Positions 17,017 to 25,827 of a stretch of DNA of 51,531 nt are shown here, in pieces. The DNA is from an uncultured Porphyromonadaceae bacterium (GTDB lineage: Bacteria; Bacteroidota; Bacteroidia; Bacteroidales; Muribaculaceae). Each line of letters starts with the position of its first letter. Position 1 is the stretch's first letter. The notes beneath the pieces are model-generated. The model ran no database searches, had not been told where the DNA came from, and saw nothing but the letters and a program-made list of their open reading frames with translations. The stretch spans positions 1 through 51,531 of the forward strand of contig CAMKOE010000015.1 of assembly GCA_946414395.1 (NCBI GenBank), read 5' to 3'. The translations under genes and the position numbers were made by a program.

Positions 17017-18984
17017 ATGACGAAAATCTTACTTTTAACTGCCGCGGCGCTGATGATTGCATCGGCCGAAGCAACTACGCCCCAACAGCGTTTGGATGTA
17101 AAGCCTGTTGTTGCGAGTCAACTTCAGCGCAAGGCTCAACCCCGTATTCAATATCTTGAGAACAAGATGTACACCCCCGGTTCAGGTGTCCTGAAGGCTC
17201 CCAAGAAGGCCGATTACATCGTTAACTGGTACAACCGTCCCGCTGGTGCTTTTTTTGTTGACAACATCTCGGTAGATGGTGCCTATGGTTATGCTTACGA
17301 GACACCCTTTCTGTTCTTGAAACCCTTCAAGGAGTACACTTGGTGCACTCATGCCGATGGCGCAGACGAGAACACCCACTATGCATGGGACATCTTCATC
17401 TACAATCGCAATAATCCCGACAGCAATTATGTCAGCATTGAAGGGGATCCCTGTGTAACTGTCTCCTATGACATTGAAATCTCAGATGTCCCAAAATCCT
17501 ATGCCGTTGATGGCCCACTGGATGATCCCGCTTCCGAGTGGTACTGTTACCAGATGAAGCAACACTCCATGGCTGGTTCGGTCACCAATCCCATCATTGT
17601 GAGTGAGACGCCACTCAAGGTTTTCTCCTTGCCCAGCGAGAAGGTCATGAACACCAACGGTAGTGAGGTTGACTACTGGGGTTCAAGCAAGACGATGGTC
17701 GACGGTGGCCGCTGGGGTGACAAGTATGTCACCATGACTGCCTATAGTGGCGCAGAGCCTTATCCCGGCAATGACCGCGGCTGGTGGTTCGGTAAGAACG
17801 GCAGTCACATCGACGGTATGGCCCAGGCATTTGAGAAGCCGACTTCTCCCTATCTGCTCAAGAAGATTGGTTTCTACATGTCTACTGCTCATACCAAAAT
17901 CAACAATCCTGTGAAGTTGACCTGCAAGGTTTACCGCCTCGACGAGATTCCCGCCTACAATGATACCGCCAGCGTTCGTCTTCCCGAGATTCCCGGTGAA
18001 TTGATCGTCACAGGTGAGGGCATGCTCACCCAGTCGGTTCTCGACAGCAACTATGGCTTCATGGAGTTCACCCTCTACGGTCATGATGAGGAAGATCCCG
18101 AGTTGACCTATGAGTACAGCCCCACGATCGACTGCCCCATCCTCGTGACCATCGAGGGTTACAACGAGGCCGAGAATCTGGTTGACTTCACCACCTACAT
18201 CAGCGCCGACGAGGATGTTGACGAGGGCTTCGGTGAGTTGGCTTACCTCAAGTACCCGATCTACGTTCCCCGCATCGACGAGAACGGTGACACCGTCCGC
18301 AACGAGGCTGGCGAGATCATCGCCGACTTCACTGGTGAGTACACCTGGCGCGGCCTGAACAACTTCTTCGCGTCTGGCCAGATGATGACCGGTTTTGCTA
18401 TCTACGTCTGCACCGAGAATCCCTTCATTACCTTCAAGTACAGTTCTGAAGATGGCGAGCACACTTTCCCCACCGAGGGCGGTACTATTGTGAAGGATGT
18501 TGAAGTCAAAGGCGAGACCTGTCATGTCGAGGGCATCGACTTCTTCTCGTGGGTGCCGTCGGTCGACGGTGACTGGGAATTGACATGTAACGGTGGTGAA
18601 GAGTTGCCCGACTGGCTCGATATCCAACTCGAGGACGTTGATGGCAACGAGACAAGCGGTTGGGATGTACATGCCGACGTTACCGCCCAGCCCCTTCCCG
18701 AGGGCACTGCCTATCGCGAGGCCATCGTTCGCTTCAGGATCCCCGGTGACTGCATTGAGTATAAGTTCATGCAGGGCCTTTCTGGCCCCATTCCCCCTCG
18801 TCCCATTGTCCGTGGCGACGCCGATGGTAACGGCGAGGTCAATATCGCCGATGTGAATTTCGTTGTCAACTTAATCTTGTCAGGAGGTTCATCCCAATGG
18901 AATGAGGGCGTCGATGTCGATGGCGACTATGAGATCACAATTGCCGACATTAATTACATTGTCCAAATAATCCTTGGAGAATAA
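17017..18984 (+). CDS. Secreted protein with C-terminal type I dockerin, copy 2
   Basis: A 655-residue paralogue of the preceding protein. ATG 17017 (MTKILLLTAAALMIASAEA) gives a signal peptide aligned with copy 1; the frame is open 34 codons further up, but those codons lie in the mRNA leader. The C-terminal dockerin (from about residue 601) carries GDADGNGEVNIADVNFVVN and GVDVDGDYEITIADINYIV; its second loop departs slightly from consensus. Bases 18088-18318 are identical to 15595-15825 in copy 1, while the segment around residues 135-200 is clearly diverged. Function unknown; like copy 1 it may be displayed or assembled through its calcium-binding tail. Confidence 0.85.
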   Translation: MTKILLLTAAALMIASAEATTPQQRLDVKPVVASQLQRKAQPRIQYLENKMYTPGSGVLKAPKKADYIVNWYNRPAGAFFVDNISVDGAYGYAYETPFLFLKPFKEYTWCTHADGADENTHYAWDIFIYNRNNPDSNYVSIEGDPCVTVSYDIEISDVPKSYAVDGPLDDPASEWYCYQMKQHSMAGSVTNPIIVSETPLKVFSLPSEKVMNTNGSEVDYWGSSKTMVDGGRWGDKYVTMTAYSGAEPYPGNDRGWWFGKNGSHIDGMAQAFEKPTSPYLLKKIGFYMSTAHTKINNPVKLTCKVYRLDEIPAYNDTASVRLPEIPGELIVTGEGMLTQSVLDSNYGFMEFTLYGHDEEDPELTYEYSPTIDCPILVTIEGYNEAENLVDFTTYISADEDVDEGFGELAYLKYPIYVPRIDENGDTVRNEAGEIIADFTGEYTWRGLNNFFASGQMMTGFAIYVCTENPFITFKYSSEDGEHTFPTEGGTIVKDVEVKGETCHVEGIDFFSWVPSVDGDWELTCNGGEELPDWLDIQLEDVDGNETSGWDVHADVTAQPLPEGTAYREAIVRFRIPGDCIEYKFMQGLSGPIPPRPIVRGDADGNGEVNIADVNFVVNLILSGGSSQWNEGVDVDGDYEITIADINYIVQIILGE

Positions 18985-19055
18985 TAGGGCTGAATCTATT
19001 ACGGTTTCTGAATAGGTCATTGATTAGACTTTTCGCTTAAACGCGCCATTAAACC

Positions 19056-19115
19056 TCACGCCGAGTCACCAAGTCGCTACGTTTTAGATATTAACGACTT
19101 GGTGACTTGGCGTGA
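19056..19115. repeat. Long perfect-type inverted repeat (21-bp arms)
   Basis: Arms 19056-19076 and 19095-19115 are complementary over 21 bases with one G-T pair, around an 18-base AT-rich loop. There is no T tract on either side. It lies between the dockerin copy 2 stop and the next promoter, whose -33 box starts right after the right arm. It may act as a 3'-end stabiliser or bidirectional transcription block. Confidence 0.75.
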
Positions 19116-19116
19116 A

Positions 19117-19148
19117 TTTGTGAAAGTGCGGTTTTTTGTGTAACTTTG
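19117..19148 (+). promoter_or_regulatory. Complete Bacteroidota promoter TTTG-N20-TAACTTTG
   Basis: TTTG at 19117-19120 and TAACTTTG at 19141-19148 are separated by exactly 20 bases. The ATG of the next gene is only four bases past the -7 element, predicting a leaderless or near-leaderless mRNA. Confidence 0.88.
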
Positions 19149-19152
19149 CACT

Positions 19153-19488
19153 ATGAATCCTGAGAGTGACAACCAGCCGTTGAGACCTGTGCGCATCACC
19201 GCCATGCGTTGCACGGTCTATCGCGATCTCATGCAGCAGTATGAGAATCCCATTCAGCATGCCTGTGACATCAAGGTGGGGCAATCGTTCGTCTCGATTG
19301 GCGCGCAGCGCCCCGAGGGCCTGTGCGATAGCGCATGGGAGTCCATGCGCGCCTTTGTCGAGGCGCTGGCGCGTGGTGAGGGCAATTTCTATGACGGATG
19401 GATGCGCAATCCCCATTCCGCCATGATTTCCTGTAACGACGGCTTCAGGCCCGTGTCATTCTATTTGGAGACTATCGATAACAATTAA
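19153..19488 (+). CDS. TIGR04076 family protein
   Basis: A 111-residue cytoplasmic protein of unknown function. It matches the small TIGR04076 family by VRITAMRCTVYRDLMQQYENP, by FVEALARGEGNFYDGWM and by the C-terminal SCNDGFRPVSFYLE. The family-conserved N-terminal strand begins around residue 13, so the start at 19153 is needed although it lies four bases after the -7 box. It is first in a likely transcript with engB, which begins 15 bases after its stop. No catalytic residues can be assigned. Confidence 0.82.
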   Translation: MNPESDNQPLRPVRITAMRCTVYRDLMQQYENPIQHACDIKVGQSFVSIGAQRPEGLCDSAWESMRAFVEALARGEGNFYDGWMRNPHSAMISCNDGFRPVSFYLETIDNN

Positions 19489-19503
19489 AAATGCGACAAC
19501 AAT

Positions 19504-20106
19504 ATGAACATCAAATCCGCCGAATTTCAAATCAGCAACAGTGATTACCGCAAGTGCCCCGACACGCGTTTGCCCGAGTATGCCTTTATCGGGCGCAGCA
19601 ACGTGGGCAAGTCGTCCCTCATCAACATGTTGACGGGCCGCAAGGCGCTTGCCAAGACCAGTTCGACTCCCGGCAAGACCATGCTGATCAACCATTTTCT
19701 CGTCAATGGCGACTGGTATATTGTCGATCTGCCAGGCTATGGGTACGCCAAGCGCAGCAAGGAAAGCCGTGAGCAGTTGTGGCGAATGATCCAGGGCTAT
19801 GTCCTGGGCCGTGAGCAGATGACCAACCTGTTTGTCCTTGTCGATAGCCGCCTCAAGCCCCAGAAGATCGACCTCGAGTTCATGCAATGGCTGGGAGAGC
19901 ATGGCGTGCCGTTCTCCATCGTGTTCACCAAGATGGACAAACTGGGCAAGGTCGCTGGCCCCGCTGCTGTAGAGGACTACAAGAAGGAGTTGCTCAAGAC
20001 CTGGGAGGAGTTGCCCCCCATCTTCATGACCTCGAGCGAGGATGCACGTGGCCGTGACGAGTTGCTCGACTACATTGACTCGATTAACCATCAACTGAAT
20101 CAATAA
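19504..20106 (+). CDS. engB: Ribosome biogenesis GTP-binding protein EngB (YsxC/YihA)
   Basis: A 200-residue TRAFAC-class GTPase needed for 50S subunit maturation. G1 is GRSNVGKSS (residues 30-38), G2 lies in TSSTPGKT, G3 is DLPGYG and G4 is TKMDK. All GTP-binding elements are intact and the length is normal for the family. It follows the TIGR04076 gene by 15 bases and precedes a GH2 gene by 29 bases, so the three may share a transcript. Confidence 0.97.
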   Translation: MNIKSAEFQISNSDYRKCPDTRLPEYAFIGRSNVGKSSLINMLTGRKALAKTSSTPGKTMLINHFLVNGDWYIVDLPGYGYAKRSKESREQLWRMIQGYVLGREQMTNLFVLVDSRLKPQKIDLEFMQWLGEHGVPFSIVFTKMDKLGKVAGPAAVEDYKKELLKTWEELPPIFMTSSEDARGRDELLDYIDSINHQLNQ

Positions 20107-20135
20107 ACCATCAACATTTAACATTTTTGACCAAA

Positions 20136-22544
20136 ATGAGAGTAAAGATATTACTGATGACGGCTCTAGTGGCCCTCTCGGCGATGGCTCAAAGTCATCG
20201 TGAGATCTATCTGAGCGAGGGTTGGCAATTCTCGCGTGACCAGGTGAACTGGCAAGAGGTGACTGTGCCTCACGATTGGGCTATCGACGGCCCGTTTGAC
20301 AAGAAATGGGACCTCCAGGTCGTTGCCATCAAGGAAAATGGCGAGGATGTGGCTACCGAGAAATCAGGCCGTTCGGGCGCATTGCCCTGGATTGGCAAGG
20401 GTTACTACAGGACCACTTTTACAGTGCCCCAGGAGTATAAGCATGCCGAACTCGTGTTTGACGGAGCGATGGCCGATGCCCATGTCTATGTCAACGGGCG
20501 CGAGGCAGGCCATTGGGCCTATGGCTATAACGCCTTTATCGTTGATGTTTCCAATCTAGAGAATGATGGCACCCCCAACACCCTGGAAGTGAGCCTCGAG
20601 AATAAAGAGGAGAGCAACCGCTGGTATCCTGGCGGCGGCATCTACCGCCCCGTGAAACTAGTGATGTCGCGTGGAGAGAATGCTTTGCATACCTGGGGGC
20701 TTTTTGTGCAGACTCTTGAGACAAAGGATGAGTATGGCTTTGCGCATCTGAAAGTTGAGCATGATTCATGGCCGTTAAAGGGGGCTGAGTGTGATTATGT
20801 ATTGGAGATTTCGCTCAAGGATGCCTCTGGCCGCGAAGTGGCAAGAAACTGGTCCAAACCTGATGGTGTTTGTCATTATGCCATGACGTTACATGTCGAG
20901 AATCCCCAGTTGTGGTCTCCCGAGCATCCCTATCTCTACACGATTACGGCCACACTGTTGTGCGATGGCAAGGAAATCGACCGGCAGTCGCAAAAAGTGG
21001 GCATCCGCACCGTTTCCTTCAGCAAGGAGGGCGGATTCCAACTCAACGGCGAGCGCCGCAAGATCAAAGGCGTGTGCCTGCATCATGACCTGGGCCCGCT
21101 GGGCGCCGCTGTCAATAAGACCGCGCTCATCCGCCAGATCAAGATGATGAAGGCCATGGGTGCCGATGCCATCCGCACAGCACACAACATGCCCTCGACC
21201 TGGCAGATGGAGGTGTGCGACAGCCTGGGCATGATGGTCATGGCCGAGAGTTTTGACGGCTGGCGAGAGCCCAAGGTGCGCAACGGCTACGGCAGTTACT
21301 GGGACGAGTGGTGGCAACAGGACATCCGCAACCTGGTGCTCAACCACCGCAATCACCCCAGCATCATCATGTGGAGCGTGGGCAACGAGATTCCCGAGCA
21401 GTGGAAGCCCGAGGGCGTGCAGCGCTACAAGGACCTCATCGCCCTGTGCCACAAGTATGACCCCTCGCGCATGGTCACCTGCGGCATGGATCAGCCCGAC
21501 GGTACCATCTGGTGCGGCTTTGCCCAGGTTGCCGACGTGCCGGGTTATAACTACCGTGTCCACAAGTATGACGAGATGATTGAGCGCCTGCCGCAGGGCT
21601 TCATCCTGGGCAGCGAGACGGCATCGACCGTGAGCACCCGTGGCCACTACTGTTTCCCCGACACCGTGGCTACCAATAAGGCCTGGCCCGACGGCCAATG
21701 CTCGGGCTATGACGTGGAGTATTGCTGGTGGAGCAATCTGCCTGACGATGACTGGAAGATGCAGGAAGACCGCGACTGGACGGTGGGTGAGTTTGTGTGG
21801 ACAGGCTATGACTACCTGGGCGAGCCGACCCCCTATGACGAATACTGGCCCTCGCGCAGCAGTTACTTTGGCATCTGCGACCTGGCAGGCCTGCCCAAGG
21901 ACCGTTACTACCTCTACCGCAGTCACTGGAACAAGACCGATCACACCATCCACCTGCTGCCTCACTGGACGTGGCCCGACCGCGTGGGCAAGGTGACCCC
22001 GGTGTATTGCTACACTGACTATCCCAGTGCCGAACTCTTTGTCAACGGCAAGAGCCAGGGCCGCATCTTCAAGAATGATACCACTCGTCTGGACCGTTAC
22101 CGCCTGCGCTGGCGCGATGTCGTCTATCAGCCCGGCGAATTGAAGGTTGTCGTCTATGACGAGCAGGGTCGCAAGGCCGGTCAACAGATTATCCGCACAG
22201 CCGGTAAGCCCAAAAAGTTGCTGCTCGAGCCTGAATACACGACCATCAAGGCCGATGGCAATGACTTGGCCTATGTCACCGTCAGCCTCGTTGACAAGAA
22301 CGGCACCTTGTGTCCCGATGCTGCCAACAGACTGCAATTCAGCGTGACGGGAGCGGGAACTTACAAGGCTGCCTGCAATGGCGACGCTACCTCGCTGGAG
22401 CCGTTCACCCAGCCCCAGATGAGCCTGTTCCACGGCCAGTTGGTGGTTGTGTGTCAAGCCGGCAAAAAGCCAGGCGTGATGACCCTTACCGTCAAGGATC
22501 CCGACACCGGCATGAAATCTAGCGTGAAAATCAACGTCAAGTAA
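20136..22544 (+). CDS. Glycoside hydrolase family 2 protein (beta-galactosidase type)
   Basis: An 802-residue exported retaining beta-glycosidase. The signal peptide is MRVKILLMTALVALSAMA, followed by the sugar-binding jelly roll (about 20-160, with VPHDWAIDGPF), an Ig-like domain (about 165-285) and the TIM barrel (about 290-590). The acid/base is Glu418 in SVGNE and the likely nucleophile is Glu494 in LGSETAS. The C-terminal part looks like DUF4982 (about 600-670) plus an Ig-like domain, the layout of Bacteroides beta-galactosidases. An in-frame TTG lies three codons upstream; ATG 20136 is preferred. Substrate could also be a beta-glucuronide or beta-mannoside. It is not next to a SusCD pair. 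Confidence 0.92.
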   Translation: MRVKILLMTALVALSAMAQSHREIYLSEGWQFSRDQVNWQEVTVPHDWAIDGPFDKKWDLQVVAIKENGEDVATEKSGRSGALPWIGKGYYRTTFTVPQEYKHAELVFDGAMADAHVYVNGREAGHWAYGYNAFIVDVSNLENDGTPNTLEVSLENKEESNRWYPGGGIYRPVKLVMSRGENALHTWGLFVQTLETKDEYGFAHLKVEHDSWPLKGAECDYVLEISLKDASGREVARNWSKPDGVCHYAMTLHVENPQLWSPEHPYLYTITATLLCDGKEIDRQSQKVGIRTVSFSKEGGFQLNGERRKIKGVCLHHDLGPLGAAVNKTALIRQIKMMKAMGADAIRTAHNMPSTWQMEVCDSLGMMVMAESFDGWREPKVRNGYGSYWDEWWQQDIRNLVLNHRNHPSIIMWSVGNEIPEQWKPEGVQRYKDLIALCHKYDPSRMVTCGMDQPDGTIWCGFAQVADVPGYNYRVHKYDEMIERLPQGFILGSETASTVSTRGHYCFPDTVATNKAWPDGQCSGYDVEYCWWSNLPDDDWKMQEDRDWTVGEFVWTGYDYLGEPTPYDEYWPSRSSYFGICDLAGLPKDRYYLYRSHWNKTDHTIHLLPHWTWPDRVGKVTPVYCYTDYPSAELFVNGKSQGRIFKNDTTRLDRYRLRWRDVVYQPGELKVVVYDEQGRKAGQQIIRTAGKPKKLLLEPEYTTIKADGNDLAYVTVSLVDKNGTLCPDAANRLQFSVTGAGTYKAACNGDATSLEPFTQPQMSLFHGQLVVVCQAGKKPGVMTLTVKDPDTGMKSSVKINVK

Positions 22545-22545
22545 T

Positions 22546-23721
22546 ATGGATAATGCCGAATATAGTCGTTTAAAGAACCTGGCCGACACGGGCATCAAGG
22601 ATCACACGAGGGCGCGCGAGGCATTTGAGGCGCTATATCCAGTATGGAAGGAGGGCCGTCTGCCTGCCAAGTTGCACAACTCGTTTGCATGGGTCATCTA
22701 CTATCATGTTCGGCATGAGCAAGCGACGATGCCATCATTGGAGATGCGTCAGGCCCTGGCCGCCTATCTCTCGCTGGATAACGAACGACCGTCGCGTCTG
22801 CACTCGCGTGTCCTGCTGATGGCGACACGGCTCAAGGCACGTGATGCCGAGTTCAAGTTCGGAAAGTTCTTTGAGATGTGGGGCATGGCTAACCTCACCG
22901 ACGAGGACTGGCAGCAAGACAAGAAAGAGGGTAGGTACGGCACGGTGACTTTTATTTCGGTTGCCGAGCATGCCATCCGCCTTTATGCCAAGGAATTGCA
23001 TGAATCCCGCGCCAAGGAGTTCAACCCTGATTTTGAGCCGATGCTGGTCAAGGCCATCAAGCAATATCCCACTCAGAGCCTGTACAAGTATTACCTTGCC
23101 CGCCTGTATGCCGCATCGGGCCGGAAAGCCAAGGCTATCAAGGCATATAAGAAATTGGCTTTAATCACAGGACAGTCCTACATCTGGAGCGATCTTGCCG
23201 CACTATTGACCGACCCGGCCCAGCGGCAAGCCGCCCTGTGTAAGGCCTTGTTGCTGCAACGCGACCTGAACAAGACGGGAAGACTGCACCTGGGGTTCGC
23301 GCAATTGCTCATCAAGGGTAATAAGTTTCCCGAAGCAGCCTGTGAACTGCGCCAGTACCGTGACATATATACCCGCAACGGATGGCACTTGAGCGACTAT
23401 TACCAGCGCTTGCGTCAGGGCGTTCCTGCCGACACCCAGCCCGTGCGAGACAACAATGCACTGTACCAGGCATCCTTGACATCGCTTGATGATTTCCTCT
23501 ATAGTGAACTGCCTGAAGAGCCATTGACACTCACTACCGAGTTCAAGGACAAGCGCGGCAACATGACGGCCCGATTGGTAATGGATAGTGGCAAGGCCGT
23601 CTTCCTGCCAGCCTCTCGCTTGGCGAGCAATACTCAAGGCGTCCGCATCCGTCACTACAAGGCCCGCATCATCAATTCCAATGACCGGCCCAAGGTCGTC
23701 ACCCTGCGCCCTGATGAATGA
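22546..23721 (+). CDS. Helical-repeat (TPR-like) protein of unknown function
   Basis: A 391-residue protein without signal peptide. It is mostly alpha-helical with TPR-like spacing, for example YKYYLARLYAASGRKAKAIKAYKKLA (about residues 178-203, quoted in part) and repeated LLQRD/LRQYRD helices. The last 65 residues are predicted beta-strand rich (LTLTTEFKDKRGNMTARLV), perhaps a small barrel. Similar TPR proteins occur in Bacteroidales without known role. It starts one base after the GH2 stop codon, so it is probably translated from the same transcript, perhaps coupled. No enzymatic motif visible. Confidence 0.65.
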   Translation: MDNAEYSRLKNLADTGIKDHTRAREAFEALYPVWKEGRLPAKLHNSFAWVIYYHVRHEQATMPSLEMRQALAAYLSLDNERPSRLHSRVLLMATRLKARDAEFKFGKFFEMWGMANLTDEDWQQDKKEGRYGTVTFISVAEHAIRLYAKELHESRAKEFNPDFEPMLVKAIKQYPTQSLYKYYLARLYAASGRKAKAIKAYKKLALITGQSYIWSDLAALLTDPAQRQAALCKALLLQRDLNKTGRLHLGFAQLLIKGNKFPEAACELRQYRDIYTRNGWHLSDYYQRLRQGVPADTQPVRDNNALYQASLTSLDDFLYSELPEEPLTLTTEFKDKRGNMTARLVMDSGKAVFLPASRLASNTQGVRIRHYKARIINSNDRPKVVTLRPDE

Positions 23722-23763
23722 AACGGCGATTAAGATTTTGACACCAGGGTGAAAAATGATGGT

Positions 23764-23771
23764 TACCTTTG
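23764..23771 (+). promoter_or_regulatory. -7 element (TACCTTTG) for the ATP-grasp gene
   Basis: TACCTTTG lies six bases before the ATG at 23778, so the mRNA is leaderless or nearly so. A TTTG at 23737-23740 is 23 bases upstream, slightly too far for a standard -33 element. Confidence 0.72.
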
Positions 23772-23777
23772 CACCAT

Positions 23778-24812
23778 ATGGTTGACGTCTATCTTTTCAA
23801 TCCCGAGCACGACCTGGCGCTGGCTCACGGGGCGCACAACTACACCGCGCCGCCGTTTGCCCGCCAGATGCGACATGACCTGCGGCTGCTGCCCGCCTGG
23901 CTGGCACCCGCTGGCTCCTATATAGCCATTGCCGACGATTGCCCGATTGAGGAGGATCGTCGCTGGCTCCATGACCATCATTTAGAGATAATCCCCGTTC
24001 CGATCAGTAAAATCGCGGATTTGGGCCCTTGCCGCATCCATCCGTGGGGCTGGGATGCCACATTGCGCCACAGCCTGCTGCAAGCGGGCATTTCACCCGA
24101 CTATCTGCCCACCGACGAGCGGCTGGACTGGATTCGCCGTCTGTCCCATCGTCGCATCAGTATTGCCATCCATCAGGCCCTGGGTTGTGCTTTTTCGCCT
24201 TGCCCAGTGGAACTTGACAACTATGGTGACGTGCTGGATTTCATGCGTGCTCATCCGGGTTGTTACCTCAAGATGCCTTGGTCGGGCAGTGGCAAGGGCA
24301 TCTATCGCGTCATCGACCCTGAGGGCGACAACCATGTGCCCCGCTGGATTGAGGGTGCATTGCGGCGCCAGGGATCGCTGTTGTGCGAGGTGGGACTGGA
24401 CGGGGTGCAGGATTTTGCCATCGAGTGTGAGTGCTGTGATGGCAAGACGCGCTTGACTGGCTACTCGGTGTTCGACAGTGACTTCCACAGCCAGTATGGG
24501 GCGGGTAGGGTAACCCCCACAGTGGAATTACATCAATTCTTGCTCGAGCGCTATTCCGCACTTGATCATGTCGTTGATAGCGTACTTGAGGCCCTCGACA
24601 ACATCATTGCCCCGCACTACCATGGCCCCCTGGGTATCGACATGATGCTCTACAAGGATGAGAATGGCATGACAGCAATTAATCCCTGTGTCGAGATAAA
24701 CCTGCGCATGACCATGGGCATGGTCACTGCCGCGATGGGCGAGCGTCACGGCCTGAGAGGCCATTTCACGATCATGGCCAGTAAATCGGGCTATGCCGTG
24801 AAACTGCTATAA
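23778..24812 (+). CDS. ATP-grasp-like conserved Bacteroidales protein
   Basis: A 344-residue cytoplasmic protein. The start MVDVYLFNPEHDLALAHGA matches a conserved family of unnamed Bacteroidales proteins. The middle has YLKMPWSGSGKGIYRV (about residues 165-180), like the ATP-binding lysine and glycine loop of ATP-grasp ligases. Near the C-terminus NPCVEINLRMTMG looks like the Mg2+-binding strand. A carboxylate-amine ligase role is a reasonable inference; the substrate is unknown. A TTG nine bases upstream is inside or adjacent to the -7 box and is rejected as start. It converges with the M15 gene, with only 11 bases between stops. Confidence 0.75.
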   Translation: MVDVYLFNPEHDLALAHGAHNYTAPPFARQMRHDLRLLPAWLAPAGSYIAIADDCPIEEDRRWLHDHHLEIIPVPISKIADLGPCRIHPWGWDATLRHSLLQAGISPDYLPTDERLDWIRRLSHRRISIAIHQALGCAFSPCPVELDNYGDVLDFMRAHPGCYLKMPWSGSGKGIYRVIDPEGDNHVPRWIEGALRRQGSLLCEVGLDGVQDFAIECECCDGKTRLTGYSVFDSDFHSQYGAGRVTPTVELHQFLLERYSALDHVVDSVLEALDNIIAPHYHGPLGIDMMLYKDENGMTAINPCVEINLRMTMGMVTAAMGERHGLRGHFTIMASKSGYAVKLL

Positions 24813-24823
24813 CAGAATCAAAA

Positions 24824-25819
24824 TCAGTGCTTGGGCTTCTCAGTGTGAGAGCCGCTGTTGTCGATGTAGTAAGCGTAGTATTCGTCGAAGGTGATACCCT
24901 CGTCGTGGATGCGGCGGGCCACCTCTTTACCCACATATCGCAGATGCCACGGCTCATAACTGTAACCGAGGAGTTTGGCCTGTTTCTCGGGGTAGCGCAC
25001 GATGAAGCCGTACTCGTGGCAATGCTCACGCATCCACACGCCCTCCTCTGACTTGCCGAAGGACCATTTCTCGGGATGCTGGAGTGACGTGGCGTCGATG
25101 GCCAGCCCCGTCTGGTGCTCGCTGTTGCCGGGCAGGGCGACATATCGCTTGTCGTTGCGCTTGTAGGTTCCCATCTGGTCCTGATAGGAGCGGTAGGCCG
25201 AGTTGACCATCAGGTGGGCACCCGTCTGCCGCTTGCACTCGTGCTGCATGGCCACGAAAGCCTCGACTGCGGGACCAACGGCCCTCTGGTTCTCATAGCA
25301 ATAGTCCCTGGTGAACTTGACCAGGCTATCGGGCTTGTAGTGCTTGTCCAGGTAATGGAGCCCATTGACCAGCATCAGGTAACCCTTGGTCGTGTCGCAG
25401 TGTGCTGCCTTGTCTTTCTTGTCGGGAAAATCCCCCGTGTTGACCACGGCGATGATATCCGGCAGCGTGGCTGTGGTGTCAACCTTGTGCAGGGCAAGGT
25501 AATACTCAAAGTTGCCGGCGATGAAGTAGCGCTCATTCAGCAGGGCTGTGGCGATGGTGTCGTGCTCCTGGCGCGCAATCAGGCTGTCGATCTGCTGTTG
25601 GCTCAAAGCGGCGATGAGGCTGCGTGCCTCATCGATGCTATAGCCCAGGCGATAAATCCTGCACTCGTCGCTGTGGCTATACACGATACCCTGGCAACTC
25701 TTGACCATCACCAGCAGCACCAGCAATGCGGCAACAGAGCAGGGGACCGACAACCAGCGGTTGGCTGGGTCAATCCATTGGTCAATCCATCGTTTGGCGG
25801 TTTCCGGTATGCGCTTCAT
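24824..25819 (-). CDS. M15 family D-alanyl-D-alanine carboxypeptidase (VanY-like), membrane anchored
   Basis: A 331-residue zinc peptidase expected to trim the terminal D-Ala of peptidoglycan stem peptides in the periplasm. One N-terminal membrane segment (about residues 24-42) anchors it. The VanY zinc motif SEHQTGLAIDA (about 232-242) and the third ligand in EPWHLRYVG (about 289-297) are both present, with NSAYRSYQDQ before them. The N-terminal 150 residues are extra compared with minimal VanY domains and include a Gln/Ile-rich helical part. It follows msrA by eight bases, forming a two-gene operon. Confidence 0.9.
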   Translation of the reverse strand: MKRIPETAKRWIDQWIDPANRWLSVPCSVAALLVLLVMVKSCQGIVYSHSDECRIYRLGYSIDEARSLIAALSQQQIDSLIARQEHDTIATALLNERYFIAGNFEYYLALHKVDTTATLPDIIAVVNTGDFPDKKDKAAHCDTTKGYLMLVNGLHYLDKHYKPDSLVKFTRDYCYENQRAVGPAVEAFVAMQHECKRQTGAHLMVNSAYRSYQDQMGTYKRNDKRYVALPGNSEHQTGLAIDATSLQHPEKWSFGKSEEGVWMREHCHEYGFIVRYPEKQAKLLGYSYEPWHLRYVGKEVARRIHDEGITFDEYYAYYIDNSGSHTEKPKH

Positions 25820-25827
25820 CGGGCGGA

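Noticed and set aside
14524-18984. Cellulosome components
   Set aside because: Dockerin tails are present but no cohesin, scaffoldin or cellulase is encoded nearby; many Bacteroidota secreted proteins carry such tails.
20889-22598. 569-codon minus-strand frame opposite GH2
   Set aside because: Shadow frame: the sense strand encodes a complete GH2 enzyme with both catalytic residues.
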